A stretch of DNA of 64,000 bases from Ferribacterium limneticum (GTDB lineage Bacteria > Pseudomonadota > Gammaproteobacteria > Burkholderiales > Rhodocyclaceae): positions 3,084,501-3,148,500 of the forward strand of contig NZ_CP075189.1 in assembly GCF_020510565.1 (NCBI RefSeq), given 5' to 3'. Below the pieces are notes generated by a model. That model made no database searches, had not been told where the DNA came from, and was given only the letters and a program-made list of their open reading frames with translations. The position numbers and the translations under genes are program-made. Shown one piece after another: positions 45,003 through 54,135 of the stretch (its first letter is position 1; every line of letters begins with the position of its first letter).

Positions 45003-45680
45003 CTATTCACAAAGAATGCCGTCAGTTAAATGAAGTACTCGATCCGCCTGTGCCGCCAGTCTCTGATCGTGCGTTACCACGATCAGGCTCGCCTGCTGCT
45101 CGCGCACCCGATCGATCAGCAGGCCAAACACGACTGACGCGGTATGACTGTCGAGATTGCCGGTTGGTTCATCGGCCAGCAAACATGACGGATCGCTGAC
45201 CAGGGCGCGGGCGATGGCGGCGCGCTGGCGCTCGCCACCGGAAAGTTCGCCGGGGCGATGCTCTACCCGGTGGCCGAGGCCGACGGCGGTTAGTATCTCG
45301 CCCGCCTTGGCCAGCGCCGCGCCGCGTTCCATGCGGCGAATCAGCAAGGGCATGGCAACGTTTTCGAGCGCCGAGAACTCGGCCAGCAGATGGTGGAACT
45401 GATAGACGAAACCGAGGTGCCGGTTGCGCCAGTCGCCGCGGGCAACTTCGCCGAGTGAAGAGAAATCGCGGCCCATCAGGGTCACATCGCCGGCCGTTGG
45501 CGTATCCAGCCCGCCCAGGAGGTGCAGCAGGGTGCTCTTGCCGGAACCGGACGCGCCCACCACGGCGACCGTTTCGCCGGGGTTGACCTGCAGGTCAACC
45601 CCGGAGAGCACAGGCACTTCCAGCCCGCCGCCACGAAACACCTTGGACAGGCCGCGGGCGATCAGAATCGGTTCACTCAT
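45003..45680 (-). CDS. lolD: LolD, ATPase of lipoprotein release
   Basis: 225 aa starting inside the lolC end (ATGAGTGA, 8-bp overlap). Walker [10 protein letters not shown], signature LSGGERQR, Walker [14 protein letters not shown]. With LolC/E it extracts lipoproteins from the inner membrane for transfer to LolA. A 28-bp perfect palindrome lies within its 5' part. Confidence 0.9.
   Translation of the reverse strand: MSEPILIARGLSKVFRGGGLEVPVLSGVDLQVNPGETVAVVGASGSGKSTLLHLLGGLDTPTAGDVTLMGRDFSSLGEVARGDWRNRHLGFVYQFHHLLAEFSALENVAMPLLIRRMERGAALAKAGEILTAVGLGHRVEHRPGELSGGERQRAAIARALVSDPSCLLADEPTGNLDSHTASVVFGLLIDRVREQQASLIVVTHDQRLAAQADRVLHLTDGILCE
45577..45604. repeat. 28-bp perfect palindrome inside lolD
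   Basis: Each half is CCGGGGTTGACCTG. The halves contain GGTTGACC, the centre of the dispersed motif core, in inverted arrangement, but without A/T tracts. It encodes the ordinary segment [10 protein letters not shown]. Confidence 0.6.
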
Positions 45681-46920
45681 AGCGCAGGGCCTCTGCCGGA
45701 TTAACGCGGGAAGCCCGCCAACTGGGATAAAGCGTTGCCAGCAAGGCGAGCACGAAGGCAATCAGCGTGACACCCCAGACGTCGCCCCATTGCAATTCGG
45801 AAGGCAGGTCGGAGATGTAATAGACCTCCTTCGAGAGGAAATGCACGCCGAGCATCTGCTCGATGAAGGGCACGACGACATCGATGTTGAGCGCCAGCAG
45901 TACGCCGCCGACGATCCCCATGCCGAGCCCGATGAAGCCGACCAGTGCGCCCTGCACGACAAAGACGGCCATGATCGACAGCGGCCGCGCCCCCAGCGTG
46001 CGCAGGATGGCGATGTCGGCCTGCTTGTCGGTGACCGCCATGACCAGCGTCGACACGAGGTTGAAGGCGGCCACGGCGACGATCAGCGAGAGGATGATGA
46101 ACATCATGTTCTTCTCGATCGCCACGGCGCGGAAGAAATTGGCGTGGCTCTTCGTCCAGTCGCTCAGGTAGGCGTCGGCGTCGATGTAGCGGACCAGGTC
46201 GCGGGCGATGCGCGGCGCCTGGAAGAGATCGTCGACCTTGAGCCGGACACCGGTCACCCGGTCCTCCATCTGGTAGAGCTTTTGCGCGTCTTCAAGATGG
46301 ATCAGAGCCAGCCCCGAGTCATACTCGAACATACCGACCTCGAAGATGCCGACCACCTTGAAGGACTTCAGCCGCGGCATGACGCCAGCCGGCGTGACCG
46401 TGCCCTGCGGCGCGATGAGCGTCAGCTTGTCGCCGGTGAACACGCGCAGCGAACGGGCGAGGTCGGAGCCCAGCACGACGCCGAACTCGCCTGGCCGCAG
46501 GTCGTCGAGGCTGCCGCTCTGGATGGTCTTGCGGAAATCGGCGACGCGGTCTTCCTGGTCGGGCAGGATGCCGCGCACCAGCGTGCCCTTGACCGTGCCG
46601 TCCACGCTAAACATCCCCTGCGACTGGACGAACGGCGCGCTAGCGCGGACTTCCGGGTGCTTGGCGGCCTGTTCGGCGACCAGTTGCCAGTTCGGCAACT
46701 CGCCGTTGATGCCGGTGATCTGGATGTGCGAGGCGACACCGAGAATGCGTGTCCGCAACTCCTTCTGGAAGCCGTTCATGACCGATAGGACGACGATCAG
46801 CGCGGCGACGCCGAGGCCAATGCCGAGCATCGAAATCAGGGAAATGAATGAAATGAAATGATTGCGCTTTTTGGCGCGCGTATAGCGCAGGCCGATCAAA
46901 AGTTCGTAAGGCAATGCCAT
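45673..46920 (-). CDS. lolC: LolC/E-family lipoprotein-releasing permease
   Basis: 415 aa. One N-terminal and three C-terminal membrane segments around a periplasmic domain. [30 protein letters not shown] is the family signature. Whether it serves as LolC, LolE or a fused LolF cannot be decided; only one permease gene is next to lolD. Confidence 0.88.
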   Translation of the reverse strand: MALPYELLIGLRYTRAKKRNHFISFISLISMLGIGLGVAALIVVLSVMNGFQKELRTRILGVASHIQITGINGELPNWQLVAEQAAKHPEVRASAPFVQSQGMFSVDGTVKGTLVRGILPDQEDRVADFRKTIQSGSLDDLRPGEFGVVLGSDLARSLRVFTGDKLTLIAPQGTVTPAGVMPRLKSFKVVGIFEVGMFEYDSGLALIHLEDAQKLYQMEDRVTGVRLKVDDLFQAPRIARDLVRYIDADAYLSDWTKSHANFFRAVAIEKNMMFIILSLIVAVAAFNLVSTLVMAVTDKQADIAILRTLGARPLSIMAVFVVQGALVGFIGLGMGIVGGVLLALNIDVVVPFIEQMLGVHFLSKEVYYISDLPSELQWGDVWGVTLIAFVLALLATLYPSWRASRVNPAEALRYE

Positions 46921-46989
46921 GCGGATAACACCGGGCGGGGAAAGTCGCTATGGTACACTTTTTGCCCGCCAACCCCTTGCCTGCCGCCC

Positions 46990-48027
46990 GTGCGCCTTAC
47001 CCTGCTTGTCCCCGAACTGATCTGGCCCGAACCGAACGACCAACTGACCCTGGGCAAACTGGCCGCCCCCGGCTTCGAATGGCTGACCGCCCACGCCGAA
47101 TTTTCCCGCCTGCCGCGCCGGGCATTTGAAAACGTGCTGGCCGACTGCTTCGGGCTGACCGACGCACCTTTCGGCGTCCTCCGCCTGCTCGGCGAAGTCG
47201 AAAAAAATCAGCCCGGCGACGGCCACTGGCTGTGCGCCGACCCCGTGCATCTGCGTTTCCACCACGAACGCATCGTCCTCGCCGATGCCGGCGCCTTCGA
47301 GCTCGAACTCGACGAAGCGCATGCCATCACCGCATCGCTGAACTCCGAATTTGCCGACATCGGGCGCTTTCATGTCGCCACGGCCCGCCGCTGGTATTTG
47401 CAGCTGAATGCCACGGTCAACGAGAAATTTGCCCCGATTTCAACCATTGCCGGCCGTCGCCTCGATAGCGACCTGACCGACAAGAATGGCCGGCTCAACC
47501 GCTGGCTCAACGAAGTGCAGATGTTCCTGCATGGCCACCCGGTCAACGAGCGCCGCCAGGCCGAAGGCAAACCGGCTGTCAACAGCGTCTGGCTGTGGGG
47601 CGGCGGGCCGCTGGGCGACGTGCCGGCACCGCAATTTTCCGCCGTGTGCAGCGACAATCCGCTGGCCACCGGCCTGGCGCTCGCCGCCGGCATCGAGGCC
47701 CCGCCCTGCCCGGCCGGCCTGAGCGCCCTGCTCGCCGACTCGGCGCCCAACGACAACCCGCTGGTCCTGCTCGACACCTTGCTGCCGCCGGTTCTCTACG
47801 AAAACAGCGACGACTGGCGCAACGCCTTCGCCGCGCTCGAACGCGACTGGTTCGTCCCGCTGCGCGCCGCGCTCGGCGGCAAGATCGAAACCCTGAGCAT
47901 CGTCGCCCCGACCATCTACGGCCAGCTGACCTGGACGCTGCACGGCAAGGACCGCTGGAAATTCTGGCGCAAGAGCCGCCCGCTACAAGCCATTGCACAA
48001 GAGCTGGCCGAAGGAACAAGCCCGTGA
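46990..48027 (+). CDS. RpfE-like conserved protein upstream of recJ
   Basis: 345 aa from a GTG start. It resembles the RpfE group found next to recJ in Xanthomonas and betaproteobacteria, often labelled regulatory protein or phosphoglycerate mutase-like. ARRWYLQLNATVNEKFAP and VNSVWLWGGGPLGD are recognisable blocks. Biochemical role unknown. Overlaps recJ by 4 bp (GTGA). ATVNEK is encoded by a copy of the dispersed motif. Confidence 0.7.
   Translation: MRLTLLVPELIWPEPNDQLTLGKLAAPGFEWLTAHAEFSRLPRRAFENVLADCFGLTDAPFGVLRLLGEVEKNQPGDGHWLCADPVHLRFHHERIVLADAGAFELELDEAHAITASLNSEFADIGRFHVATARRWYLQLNATVNEKFAPISTIAGRRLDSDLTDKNGRLNRWLNEVQMFLHGHPVNERRQAEGKPAVNSVWLWGGGPLGDVPAPQFSAVCSDNPLATGLALAAGIEAPPCPAGLSALLADSAPNDNPLVLLDTLLPPVLYENSDDWRNAFAALERDWFVPLRAALGGKIETLSIVAPTIYGQLTWTLHGKDRWKFWRKSRPLQAIAQELAEGTSP
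47412..47444 (+). repeat. Dispersed motif, copy J (inside rpfE-like gene)
   Basis: CACGGTCAACGAGAAATTTG followed by CGATTTCAACC. Divergent copy keeping the TVNEK peptide. Confidence 0.6.
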
Positions 48028-49712
48028 CCAACATCACCACCCGCAGCGCACCGCAGCGCATCGTCTGGCAACTCGAACAACAGGGCCTGCACCCGCTGCT
48101 CGCCCGGCTCTACGCCGCGCGCGGCATCAAGGACAAGTCCGAACTCGACTACGAACTGAAGTCGCTGATCCCGCCCACCGCGCTGACCAACGCCACCGCC
48201 GCCGCCCAGTTGCTGGCCGACGCCATCGAAGCCGAGGCCAAGATGCTGATCATCGGCGACTACGACTGCGACGGCGCCACCGCCACGGCCGTCGGCATGC
48301 GCGCTTTGAAGGCGCTCGGCGCCGATGTCAATTTCCTGCTGCCCGACCGCTTCAAGCTCGGCTACGGCCTGTCGCCGGAAATCGTCGATGTCGCTGCCCA
48401 GCAGTCGCCCGACCTCATCATCACCGTCGACAACGGCATCGCCTCGCTCGAAGGCGTCGCCCGCGCCCAGCAGCACGGCATCGCCACGCTCATCACCGAC
48501 CACCACCTGCCGGCCGAAACGCTCCCGGCCGCAGACTGCATCGTCAATCCCAACCAGCCCGGCTGCGATTTCCCGTCGAAATGCATCGCCGGCGTCGGCG
48601 TCATGTTCTACGTCATGCTCGCCTTGCGGGCCGAACTGCGCGAACGCGGTTATTTTGCCGAACGCCCGGAACCCAACTTCGCCAACCTGCTCGACCTCGT
48701 CGCGCTGGGCACCGTCGCCGACGTCGTCAAGCTCGACCGCAACAACCGCATCCTCGTCAGCCAGGGCCTCAAGCGCATGCGCGCCGGCCAGATGCAGGCC
48801 GGCATCGCCGCCCTGTTCAAGGCCGCCGGCCGCGATCCGAAGAAGGCGACGGCGATGGATCTCGGCTTCATCCTCGGCCCGCGCCTCAATGCCGCCGGCC
48901 GCCTGGCCGACATGCGCCTCGGCGTCGAATGCCTGCTCACCGACGACGCCAGCCGCGCCCTGCAGATCGCCCAGGAACTCGACACCCTCAACCGCGAACG
49001 CCGCGAAATCGAATCCGGTATGCAGGAACAGGCGCTGATCCTGCTCGAATCGCTCGACGCCAATGACGCTGCGCCCGGCATCGCGATGTTCGACGAAAGC
49101 TGGCACGAAGGCGTCGTCGGCATCCTCGCCTCGCGCATCAAGGACAAGCTGCACCGCCCGGTGTTCGCCTTCGCGCCCGGCGAAGGCGGCATCGTCAAAG
49201 GCTCCGGCCGCTCGATCCCCGGCCTGCACCTGCGCGACGCCCTCGACCTCGTCGCCAAACGCGCTCCCGGCCTGCTCATCCGCTTCGGCGGCCACGCCAT
49301 GGCCGCCGGTGCTACGGTCAACGCCGAAAACTTCGAAAAATTCAAATCCCTGTTCGCCGAAGTCGCCGGCGAACTGCTCGCCCCGGCCGACCTGACCCGC
49401 ACGCTGGAAACCGACGGCAACCTCGAAGGCAGCTACATTTCCCTGGCGACCGCCCGCCTGCTCGAAAACGAAATCTGGGGCCAGGGCTTCCCGGCGCCGC
49501 TGTTCATGGACGATTTCGACGTCGAACAGCAACGCGTGCTCAAGGAAAAACACCTCAAGCTGCGCCTGCGCAAGGGCGATACCCGCATCGACGCCATCCA
49601 GTTCAATTTCAGCACCCAGCCCGGCAACCGCACCCGCCTCGCCTACCGGCTGGCGATCAACGAATACATGGGCGTCGAAAGCCCGCAGTTGATGGTGGAG
49701 CACCTGGAGTAG
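48024..49712 (+). CDS. recJ: RecJ single-strand DNA exonuclease
   Basis: 562 aa from a GTG. DHH domain motifs MLIIGDYDCDGATATAVGM, IITVDNGI and LITDHHLPAE; DHHA1 domain with HEGVVGILASRIKDK, SGRSIPGLHLRDAL and RFGGHAMAAG. A 5'-3' exonuclease in recombination and mismatch repair. A second, partial copy of its 3' end is found at 53.1 kb. A divergent dispersed motif gives ATVNAENFEKFKS. Confidence 0.95.
   Translation: MTNITTRSAPQRIVWQLEQQGLHPLLARLYAARGIKDKSELDYELKSLIPPTALTNATAAAQLLADAIEAEAKMLIIGDYDCDGATATAVGMRALKALGADVNFLLPDRFKLGYGLSPEIVDVAAQQSPDLIITVDNGIASLEGVARAQQHGIATLITDHHLPAETLPAADCIVNPNQPGCDFPSKCIAGVGVMFYVMLALRAELRERGYFAERPEPNFANLLDLVALGTVADVVKLDRNNRILVSQGLKRMRAGQMQAGIAALFKAAGRDPKKATAMDLGFILGPRLNAAGRLADMRLGVECLLTDDASRALQIAQELDTLNRERREIESGMQEQALILLESLDANDAAPGIAMFDESWHEGVVGILASRIKDKLHRPVFAFAPGEGGIVKGSGRSIPGLHLRDALDLVAKRAPGLLIRFGGHAMAAGATVNAENFEKFKSLFAEVAGELLAPADLTRTLETDGNLEGSYISLATARLLENEIWGQGFPAPLFMDDFDVEQQRVLKEKHLKLRLRKGDTRIDAIQFNFSTQPGNRTRLAYRLAINEYMGVESPQLMVEHLE
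49311..49347 (+). repeat. Dispersed motif, copy K (inside recJ)
   Basis: GCTACGGTCAACGCCGAAAA then a second A-rich tract CGAAAAATTCAAA. Core diverged after GTCAAC. Confidence 0.6.
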
Positions 49713-49740
49713 CCGCAATTTGGTATTTGCGGCGCCATTG

Positions 49741-49776
49741 CTACGGTCAACCGGAAAAAACGGCCAAAATCGAAAT
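49741..49776 (+). repeat. Dispersed motif, copy L (between recJ and LysR gene)
   Basis: Consensus copy: CTACGGTCAACCGG, A6, CGGCC, AAAATCGAAA. It lies between convergent genes, 8 bp after a small hairpin (GCCGCAA / TTGCGGC, 49712-49733). Confidence 0.9.
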
Positions 49777-49809
49777 CCGGCCAGGCTGGATTAGCCAAAG
49801 GCAGAGCGG

Positions 49810-50718
49810 CTATTCCCGATAGTCCAGGGCGGCATTGCCACGCAACCGCTCAACCAGCACATCGACCAGCGCACGAACTTTGGCGGAGGCTTGCCGGCCT
49901 TCGAGGTGAATGATGTGGACGGGCAGCGCCGGCGGCTCGTCGGCGGCAAACAAGCTGATCAGTTTCCCCGTCGCCAGATGGCCCGCCACCTGGTAGGACA
50001 TCAGACGCGTCACGCCAAAGCCCATCAGCGCCGCCTCGATGGCCGCCGCATTGTTGCTGACAGTCAGGCGCGGCCGAAGCTTGACGCTGAATTGCCGCTT
50101 GCCGTCGCCCAGGCGCCATTCGGTGCCCGGCGATACCGCGCTGGCCGAGATGATGGTCTGCCCTGCCAGATCGCTCGGCTCCCTCAACTCGGGGTGGCGG
50201 GCCAGGTAGTCTGGCGCAGCGCAAATGACGCGACGGACCGACCCGACCGGAACGGCGCGCATCGTCGAATCGGGTAGCTCGCCAATACGGACGCCGACAT
50301 CGATGCCCTCCTCGAGCAGATTGACCACCCGGTCGACATAGGCCGCGCTGACCGAAACCTCCGGGTAACGCGCCAGGAATTCGACGATACCCGGCATGAC
50401 GTGCATGCTGCCGAAAAGGACCGGCGCCGTGACGACCAATTGTCCACGCACCGTGGCGTGAACGCCGGCCGCCGCCTCGTCGGCCTCGTCGGCCTCGGCC
50501 AGAATGCGGCGGGCGCTTTCCAGATAGCGCTGACCGGCATCGGTGGTCCGAACAAAGCGCGTCGTCCGGGACAACAGCTTGACCCCGAGATGCGCCTCCA
50601 GCGCCGCTATGGTCCGCGTCACAGCGGGCGGCGACATGGCCAGCCGACGCGCCGCGGCGGCGAAACTCTCCTCTTCGGCCACAGCAACAAAGACGCCCAT
50701 CGAGTAAAGCCGGTCCAT
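49810..50718 (-). CDS. LysR-family regulator
   Basis: 302 aa. N-terminal helix-turn-helix (ESFAAAARRLAMSPPAVTRTIAALEAHLGVKLL) and effector-binding domain. Divergent from a carboxymuconolactone-decarboxylase-like gene, whose promoter region holds an LTTR-type inverted repeat; it probably controls that cluster. Confidence 0.92.
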   Translation of the reverse strand: MDRLYSMGVFVAVAEEESFAAAARRLAMSPPAVTRTIAALEAHLGVKLLSRTTRFVRTTDAGQRYLESARRILAEADEADEAAAGVHATVRGQLVVTAPVLFGSMHVMPGIVEFLARYPEVSVSAAYVDRVVNLLEEGIDVGVRIGELPDSTMRAVPVGSVRRVICAAPDYLARHPELREPSDLAGQTIISASAVSPGTEWRLGDGKRQFSVKLRPRLTVSNNAAAIEAALMGFGVTRLMSYQVAGHLATGKLISLFAADEPPALPVHIIHLEGRQASAKVRALVDVLVERLRGNAALDYRE

Positions 50719-50733
50719 TTTATAATTCCATTA

Positions 50734-50754
50734 TTTGCAATAATAAATTGCGAA
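50734..50754. promoter_or_regulatory. LysR-type operator between divergent genes
   Basis: TTTGCAAT-AATAA-ATTGCGAA is an interrupted inverted repeat (one mismatch), 16 bp before the LysR start codon and 90 bp before the divergent gene. Confidence 0.55.
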
Positions 50755-50843
50755 ATATGGATATTCTTCTATTTCATACATACGAGCAAGATGCGTTTCA
50801 GGCACTGCGCAACCCGCACGGTGAATCAAACCGGAGAACTTCC

Positions 50844-51386
50844 ATGTCACGCATCAGCATTCCCTCAACCGATCAAACCCCGTCCGCCTCTTTGCCGCTG
50901 CTCGAGGCCGTCCTGCGCCAACTCGGCGTCGTCCCCAACCTGATGAAAGTCGTCGGCCACAGCCCGGCGGCCCTGGAAGGCTGCTTGAGCCTGAACGGCG
51001 CACTCGGCAAAGGCAGCATCGGCGCCCAGACCAGCGAGCGGATCGCCCTGGCAGTGGCCGAACTCAACGGCTGCGCTTATTGCCTGTCGGCCCACACCTA
51101 TCTCGGCAGCAATCTGGCCAAGCTCGACGCCGCCGAACTCGACGCCAATCGTCGTGGCAACTCGACCGACCCCAAGGCCGCCGCCGCCCTGCGCTTCGCC
51201 ACACGCGTCGTCGGCACGCGCGGCCATGTCGCCGACGCCGATCTGGCCGAGATCAAAGCCGCCGGCTTCAATGAAGCCGAGGTCATCGAGATCGTTTTGC
51301 TGGTCGCCCTCAACACGCTGACCAACTACGTCAATAACGTCGCCCGGACGGACATCGACTTCCCGGTCGTCCATCCATTTCAATAA
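50844..51386 (+). CDS. AhpD/carboxymuconolactone decarboxylase-like protein
   Basis: 180 aa with GGAGAACTTCC before the ATG. NGCAYCLSAHTYLG carries the CXXCXXXH motif of AhpD-type peroxidase proteins. A thiol-dependent peroxidase or related redox function is likely. First gene of the plus-strand cluster controlled by the LysR protein. Confidence 0.85.
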   Translation: MSRISIPSTDQTPSASLPLLEAVLRQLGVVPNLMKVVGHSPAALEGCLSLNGALGKGSIGAQTSERIALAVAELNGCAYCLSAHTYLGSNLAKLDAAELDANRRGNSTDPKAAAALRFATRVVGTRGHVADADLAEIKAAGFNEAEVIEIVLLVALNTLTNYVNNVARTDIDFPVVHPFQ

Positions 51387-51415
51387 ACCGGTTCACATTT
51401 ACGGAGCGGATAGCC

Positions 51416-52033
51416 ATGAGCCAGGAACGCAAAATCGCCAGCGATATCGCCTTCACGCCCGGCGTCAAGGCTATCCAATCCCGCAAAGGTTCGCGCGATG
51501 CCTATGCCCGCATGGAAAGTCTGGGCGGCTGGGCGACGACGATCAGCGGCGATCTCGCCGAATTCATCGGACAACAAACCAGCGTCTTTCTCGCCACGGC
51601 CAACCGCGACGGCCAGCCTTACATCCAGCACCGCGGCGGGCCGCCCGGCTTTCTGGTTGTGCTCGATGAACAGACCATTGCCTTCGCGGATTTCAACGGT
51701 AACCGGCAATACATCACCAGCGGCAATCTGGTCGAGAACCCCAGGGCGCATCTCTTCCTGATCGACTACGCAACGCAGCAACGTTTCAAGCTGTGGGGAA
51801 CCGCCCGCGTCGTCGAGGACGACAGGGCGCTGACCGACCGACTGATGCCGCAAAACTACAGGGCAAGAAGCGAACAGGCCATAGTGTTCACCGTCGAAGT
51901 CTGGGATGCCAACTGCTCGCAACATATCCCGCAACGCCTCGAAGCCGGTGATGTGTCCAGGGCACTGCAAAGCCGCGACGCGAAAATTGCCGAACTGGAA
52001 GCCGAGATCAAACGACTAAGCAGCAATAGATAA
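51416..52033 (+). CDS. Pyridoxamine 5'-phosphate oxidase-family protein
   Basis: 205 aa. FMN-binding split-barrel pattern (FLATANRDGQPYIQHRGGPPGFLVVLD; RAHLFLIDYATQQRFKLWGTARV) and a C-terminal coiled helix. Probably a flavin- or heme-binding oxidoreductase of unknown substrate. 29 bp after the AhpD-like gene. Confidence 0.85.
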   Translation: MSQERKIASDIAFTPGVKAIQSRKGSRDAYARMESLGGWATTISGDLAEFIGQQTSVFLATANRDGQPYIQHRGGPPGFLVVLDEQTIAFADFNGNRQYITSGNLVENPRAHLFLIDYATQQRFKLWGTARVVEDDRALTDRLMPQNYRARSEQAIVFTVEVWDANCSQHIPQRLEAGDVSRALQSRDAKIAELEAEIKRLSSNR

Positions 52034-52039
52034 GGAAGC

Positions 52040-52510
52040 ATGATGGAAACCAAACCACCCCTGCCGCCGTTCACCGCCGACAGCGCCGCCCAGAAAGTCC
52101 GACTGGCCGAGGACGCCTGGAACAGCCGCGACCCAGACCGCGTCGTGCTGGTCTATACCGACGACACGCGCTGGCGCAATCGGACCGAATTCCCGGTCGG
52201 GCGCGAGCAGGTGCATCAATTCCTGACACGCAAATGGCAAAAGGAATTGGACTACCGCCTGATCAAGGAACTTTGGGCCGTCACCGACAACCGCATCGCG
52301 GTGCGTTTCGCCTATGAATACCGTGACGAGACAGGCCAATGGTTTCGTGCCTATGGCAACGAAAACTGGGAATTCAACGAACACGGCTTCATGCTGCGAC
52401 GCTTCGCCAGCATCAACGACCTGCCTATCAACGCGAGCGAACGAAAGTTCTTCTGGCCGCTCGGCCGGCGCCCCGATGACCATCCGTCCCTGAGCGACCT
52501 CGGACTATGA
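52040..52510 (+). CDS. DUF1348 (NTF2-like) protein
   Basis: 156 aa. [27 protein letters not shown] and [26 protein letters not shown] identify the family of small NTF2-like proteins. Function unknown. Overlaps the next gene by 4 bp. Confidence 0.88.
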   Translation: MMETKPPLPPFTADSAAQKVRLAEDAWNSRDPDRVVLVYTDDTRWRNRTEFPVGREQVHQFLTRKWQKELDYRLIKELWAVTDNRIAVRFAYEYRDETGQWFRAYGNENWEFNEHGFMLRRFASINDLPINASERKFFWPLGRRPDDHPSLSDLGL

Positions 52511-53058
52511 ATCCAACGCGCGAATTGTATGTCAGCACCGATATCGAAACCGATGGCCCGATCGTCGGCAAGAACGCCATGCTCAGTATCGGCTCGGCCG
52601 TCTTCACCGCTGACAAACAGTTGCTGGCGACGTTCTCAGCCAATCTGGAAACGCCGCCGGACAGCGAGCCGGACCAGCACACCATGGCTTGGTGGGCCAC
52701 CCAGCCCGAAGCCTGGGCCACCTGCCGGGTCAATCCCGAAGCCCCCGAAACGGCGATAATCCGATACGCCGCCTGGCTGAAGGCGCTGCCCGGAAAACCT
52801 GTCTTCGTCGCCTACCCGGCTGCCTTCGACTTCCCCTTTGTGCTCTGGTATCTCAACCACTATGCCGGCGAAAATCCATTCGGATATTCGGTTATCGACA
52901 TCAAAACCTACGCCATGGCCATCCTGCGCAAGCCCTACCACCAATGTGGCAGAGCTTCGATGCCCGCAGACTGGTTCGACCCATCGCCACATATGCACAT
53001 CGCCCTCGACGATGCGATAGAACAAGGCCTGCTCTTTTCCAACATGTTGAAATCATGA
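52507..53058 (+). CDS. DnaQ-like 3'-5' exonuclease domain protein
   Basis: 183 aa. DEDD motifs: STDIETDG (Asp/Glu at 12/14), [11 protein letters not shown] (Asp near 101), and [11 protein letters not shown] as ExoIII. The fold is that of RNase T/DnaQ exonucleases; a stand-alone housekeeping or cassette nuclease. Overlaps the recJ remnant by 4 bp (ATGA). Confidence 0.8.
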   Translation: MNPTRELYVSTDIETDGPIVGKNAMLSIGSAVFTADKQLLATFSANLETPPDSEPDQHTMAWWATQPEAWATCRVNPEAPETAIIRYAAWLKALPGKPVFVAYPAAFDFPFVLWYLNHYAGENPFGYSVIDIKTYAMAILRKPYHQCGRASMPADWFDPSPHMHIALDDAIEQGLLFSNMLKS

Positions 53059-53312
53059 CCCCTCAAACGAGCACTGATTCGCATCACCCATTGCCGACCG
53101 ACCATCAAGCCGCTACACGTAGAGTTGCACTCAAGGACAAACACCTCAAACAGCCCGTGCGCAAAGGCGACACCCGCATCGAGGCCATCCAGTTCAACTT
53201 CAGCACCCAGCCCGGCAACCGCACCCGCCTCGCCTACCGGCTGGCGATCAACGAATACATGGGCGTCGGAAGCCCGCAGTTGATGGTGGAACATCTGGAA
53301 GCCACGAAGTAA
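53055..53312 (+). pseudogene. recJ 3'-end fragment (about 60 codons) fused to a short leader
   Basis: An 85-codon frame starting at ATGA inside the exonuclease stop. Codons from about 28 on match the recJ C-terminus almost exactly (KGDTRIEAIQFNFSTQPGN and so on) and end with a slightly longer tail (EATK). More than 60 bases are identical between the two copies. It has no catalytic motif, so it is either a remnant or a small protein of unknown use. Confidence 0.8.
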
Positions 53313-53372
53313 TTCAGCGAAGTCATTGCAGTCGGCAAAACGCCGACCACCAGAGGCTTGGCGATAAATCGC

Positions 53373-53771
53373 TTACTTGGCGAAAATGATCTTGTTCTTT
53401 TCGGCCACTCTGTGCAGGTAATAAATGTCGCCCTCGCCTTTGAGGACATGGAAACACCATTTCTCGCTGACTTTCTTCCAATCTATGTCGATGCAGTACT
53501 TGCCTTCATCACTGACTTTCCACTTTCCCGCCTGGCCCGCGGTCTGGGATCCAGTAGCGCTGCCGTAGGTTTTGTTGTTCGAGTTCGCATACAAACTGCC
53601 ATCCGGCTCGTTCGTCCAATGGCGCTCACTGCCAGCCTGCGAGACGTGAGTCACCTTGGTTCCCGGGAGGAAAGACAGCAACTCGTCCCGCGTCATCTTG
53701 ACGGCACCATCCTGTGCAAACGCGCTAATTGCGACAATGCTTCCAAGGACCGCAAATGCAAGTTTTGACAT
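53373..53771 (-). CDS. Secreted protein, DUF995-like
   Basis: 132 aa from the ATG behind GGAGGGAAATGCC. Signal peptide ends at SAFA (about 19). LLSFLPGTKVTHVSQAGSERHW, KYCIDIDWKKVSEKWCFHVLK and YYLHRV resemble DUF995 proteins. The two Cys likely form a disulfide. Function unknown. Confidence 0.65.
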   Translation of the reverse strand: MSKLAFAVLGSIVAISAFAQDGAVKMTRDELLSFLPGTKVTHVSQAGSERHWTNEPDGSLYANSNNKTYGSATGSQTAGQAGKWKVSDEGKYCIDIDWKKVSEKWCFHVLKGEGDIYYLHRVAEKNKIIFAK

Positions 53772-53807
53772 GGCATTTCCCTCCAGAAGAGACAACCACT
53801 TCAACAT

Positions 53808-54083
53808 GACAATCGAGACTGCGACAACAGCAAATCGTTCTCGATAATATGCTTATCCAGAGCCGGGGGTGGAGAGATTTACTGACCAACATCGCACGTA
53901 GCCTCAATCGACGATTGCTACGGTCAACCGGAAAAAACGGCCAAAATTGAAAAACTGTTGATCGATGACGAATCGTATAAAAAGCGATTGACCAACGGCT
54001 CAGTTGTGCCCACTACAGTTGGTCAGTGGTTGGGTAAGCCGATACCCAAATGGGAAACCGTGGGCTTTCCGATGTTGTTGCCG
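53808..54083. other. Gap between the DUF995-like and PEP-CTERM genes
   Basis: About 276 bp of lower-GC sequence. Apart from motif copy M (53918-53955) and the terminator at its end, no gene or RNA was seen. Confidence 0.5.
53918..53955 (+). repeat. Dispersed motif, copy M (intergenic)
   Basis: Best consensus copy: GCTACGGTCAACCGG, A6, CGGCC, AAAATTGAAAA. It matches copy L over about 35 bases with one change. Confidence 0.9.
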
Positions 54084-54114
54084 AAAAACGCAAGAGGCGC
54101 CCGCAGGCGCCTCT
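54084..54114 (-). terminator. Terminator of the PEP-CTERM gene
   Basis: Stem AGAGGCGCC / GGCGCCTCT, loop of four bases, followed on the minus strand by TGCGTTTTT. It lies 21 bp after the stop. Confidence 0.8.
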
Positions 54115-54135
54115 GAATGAACTACCCGATAGGGA

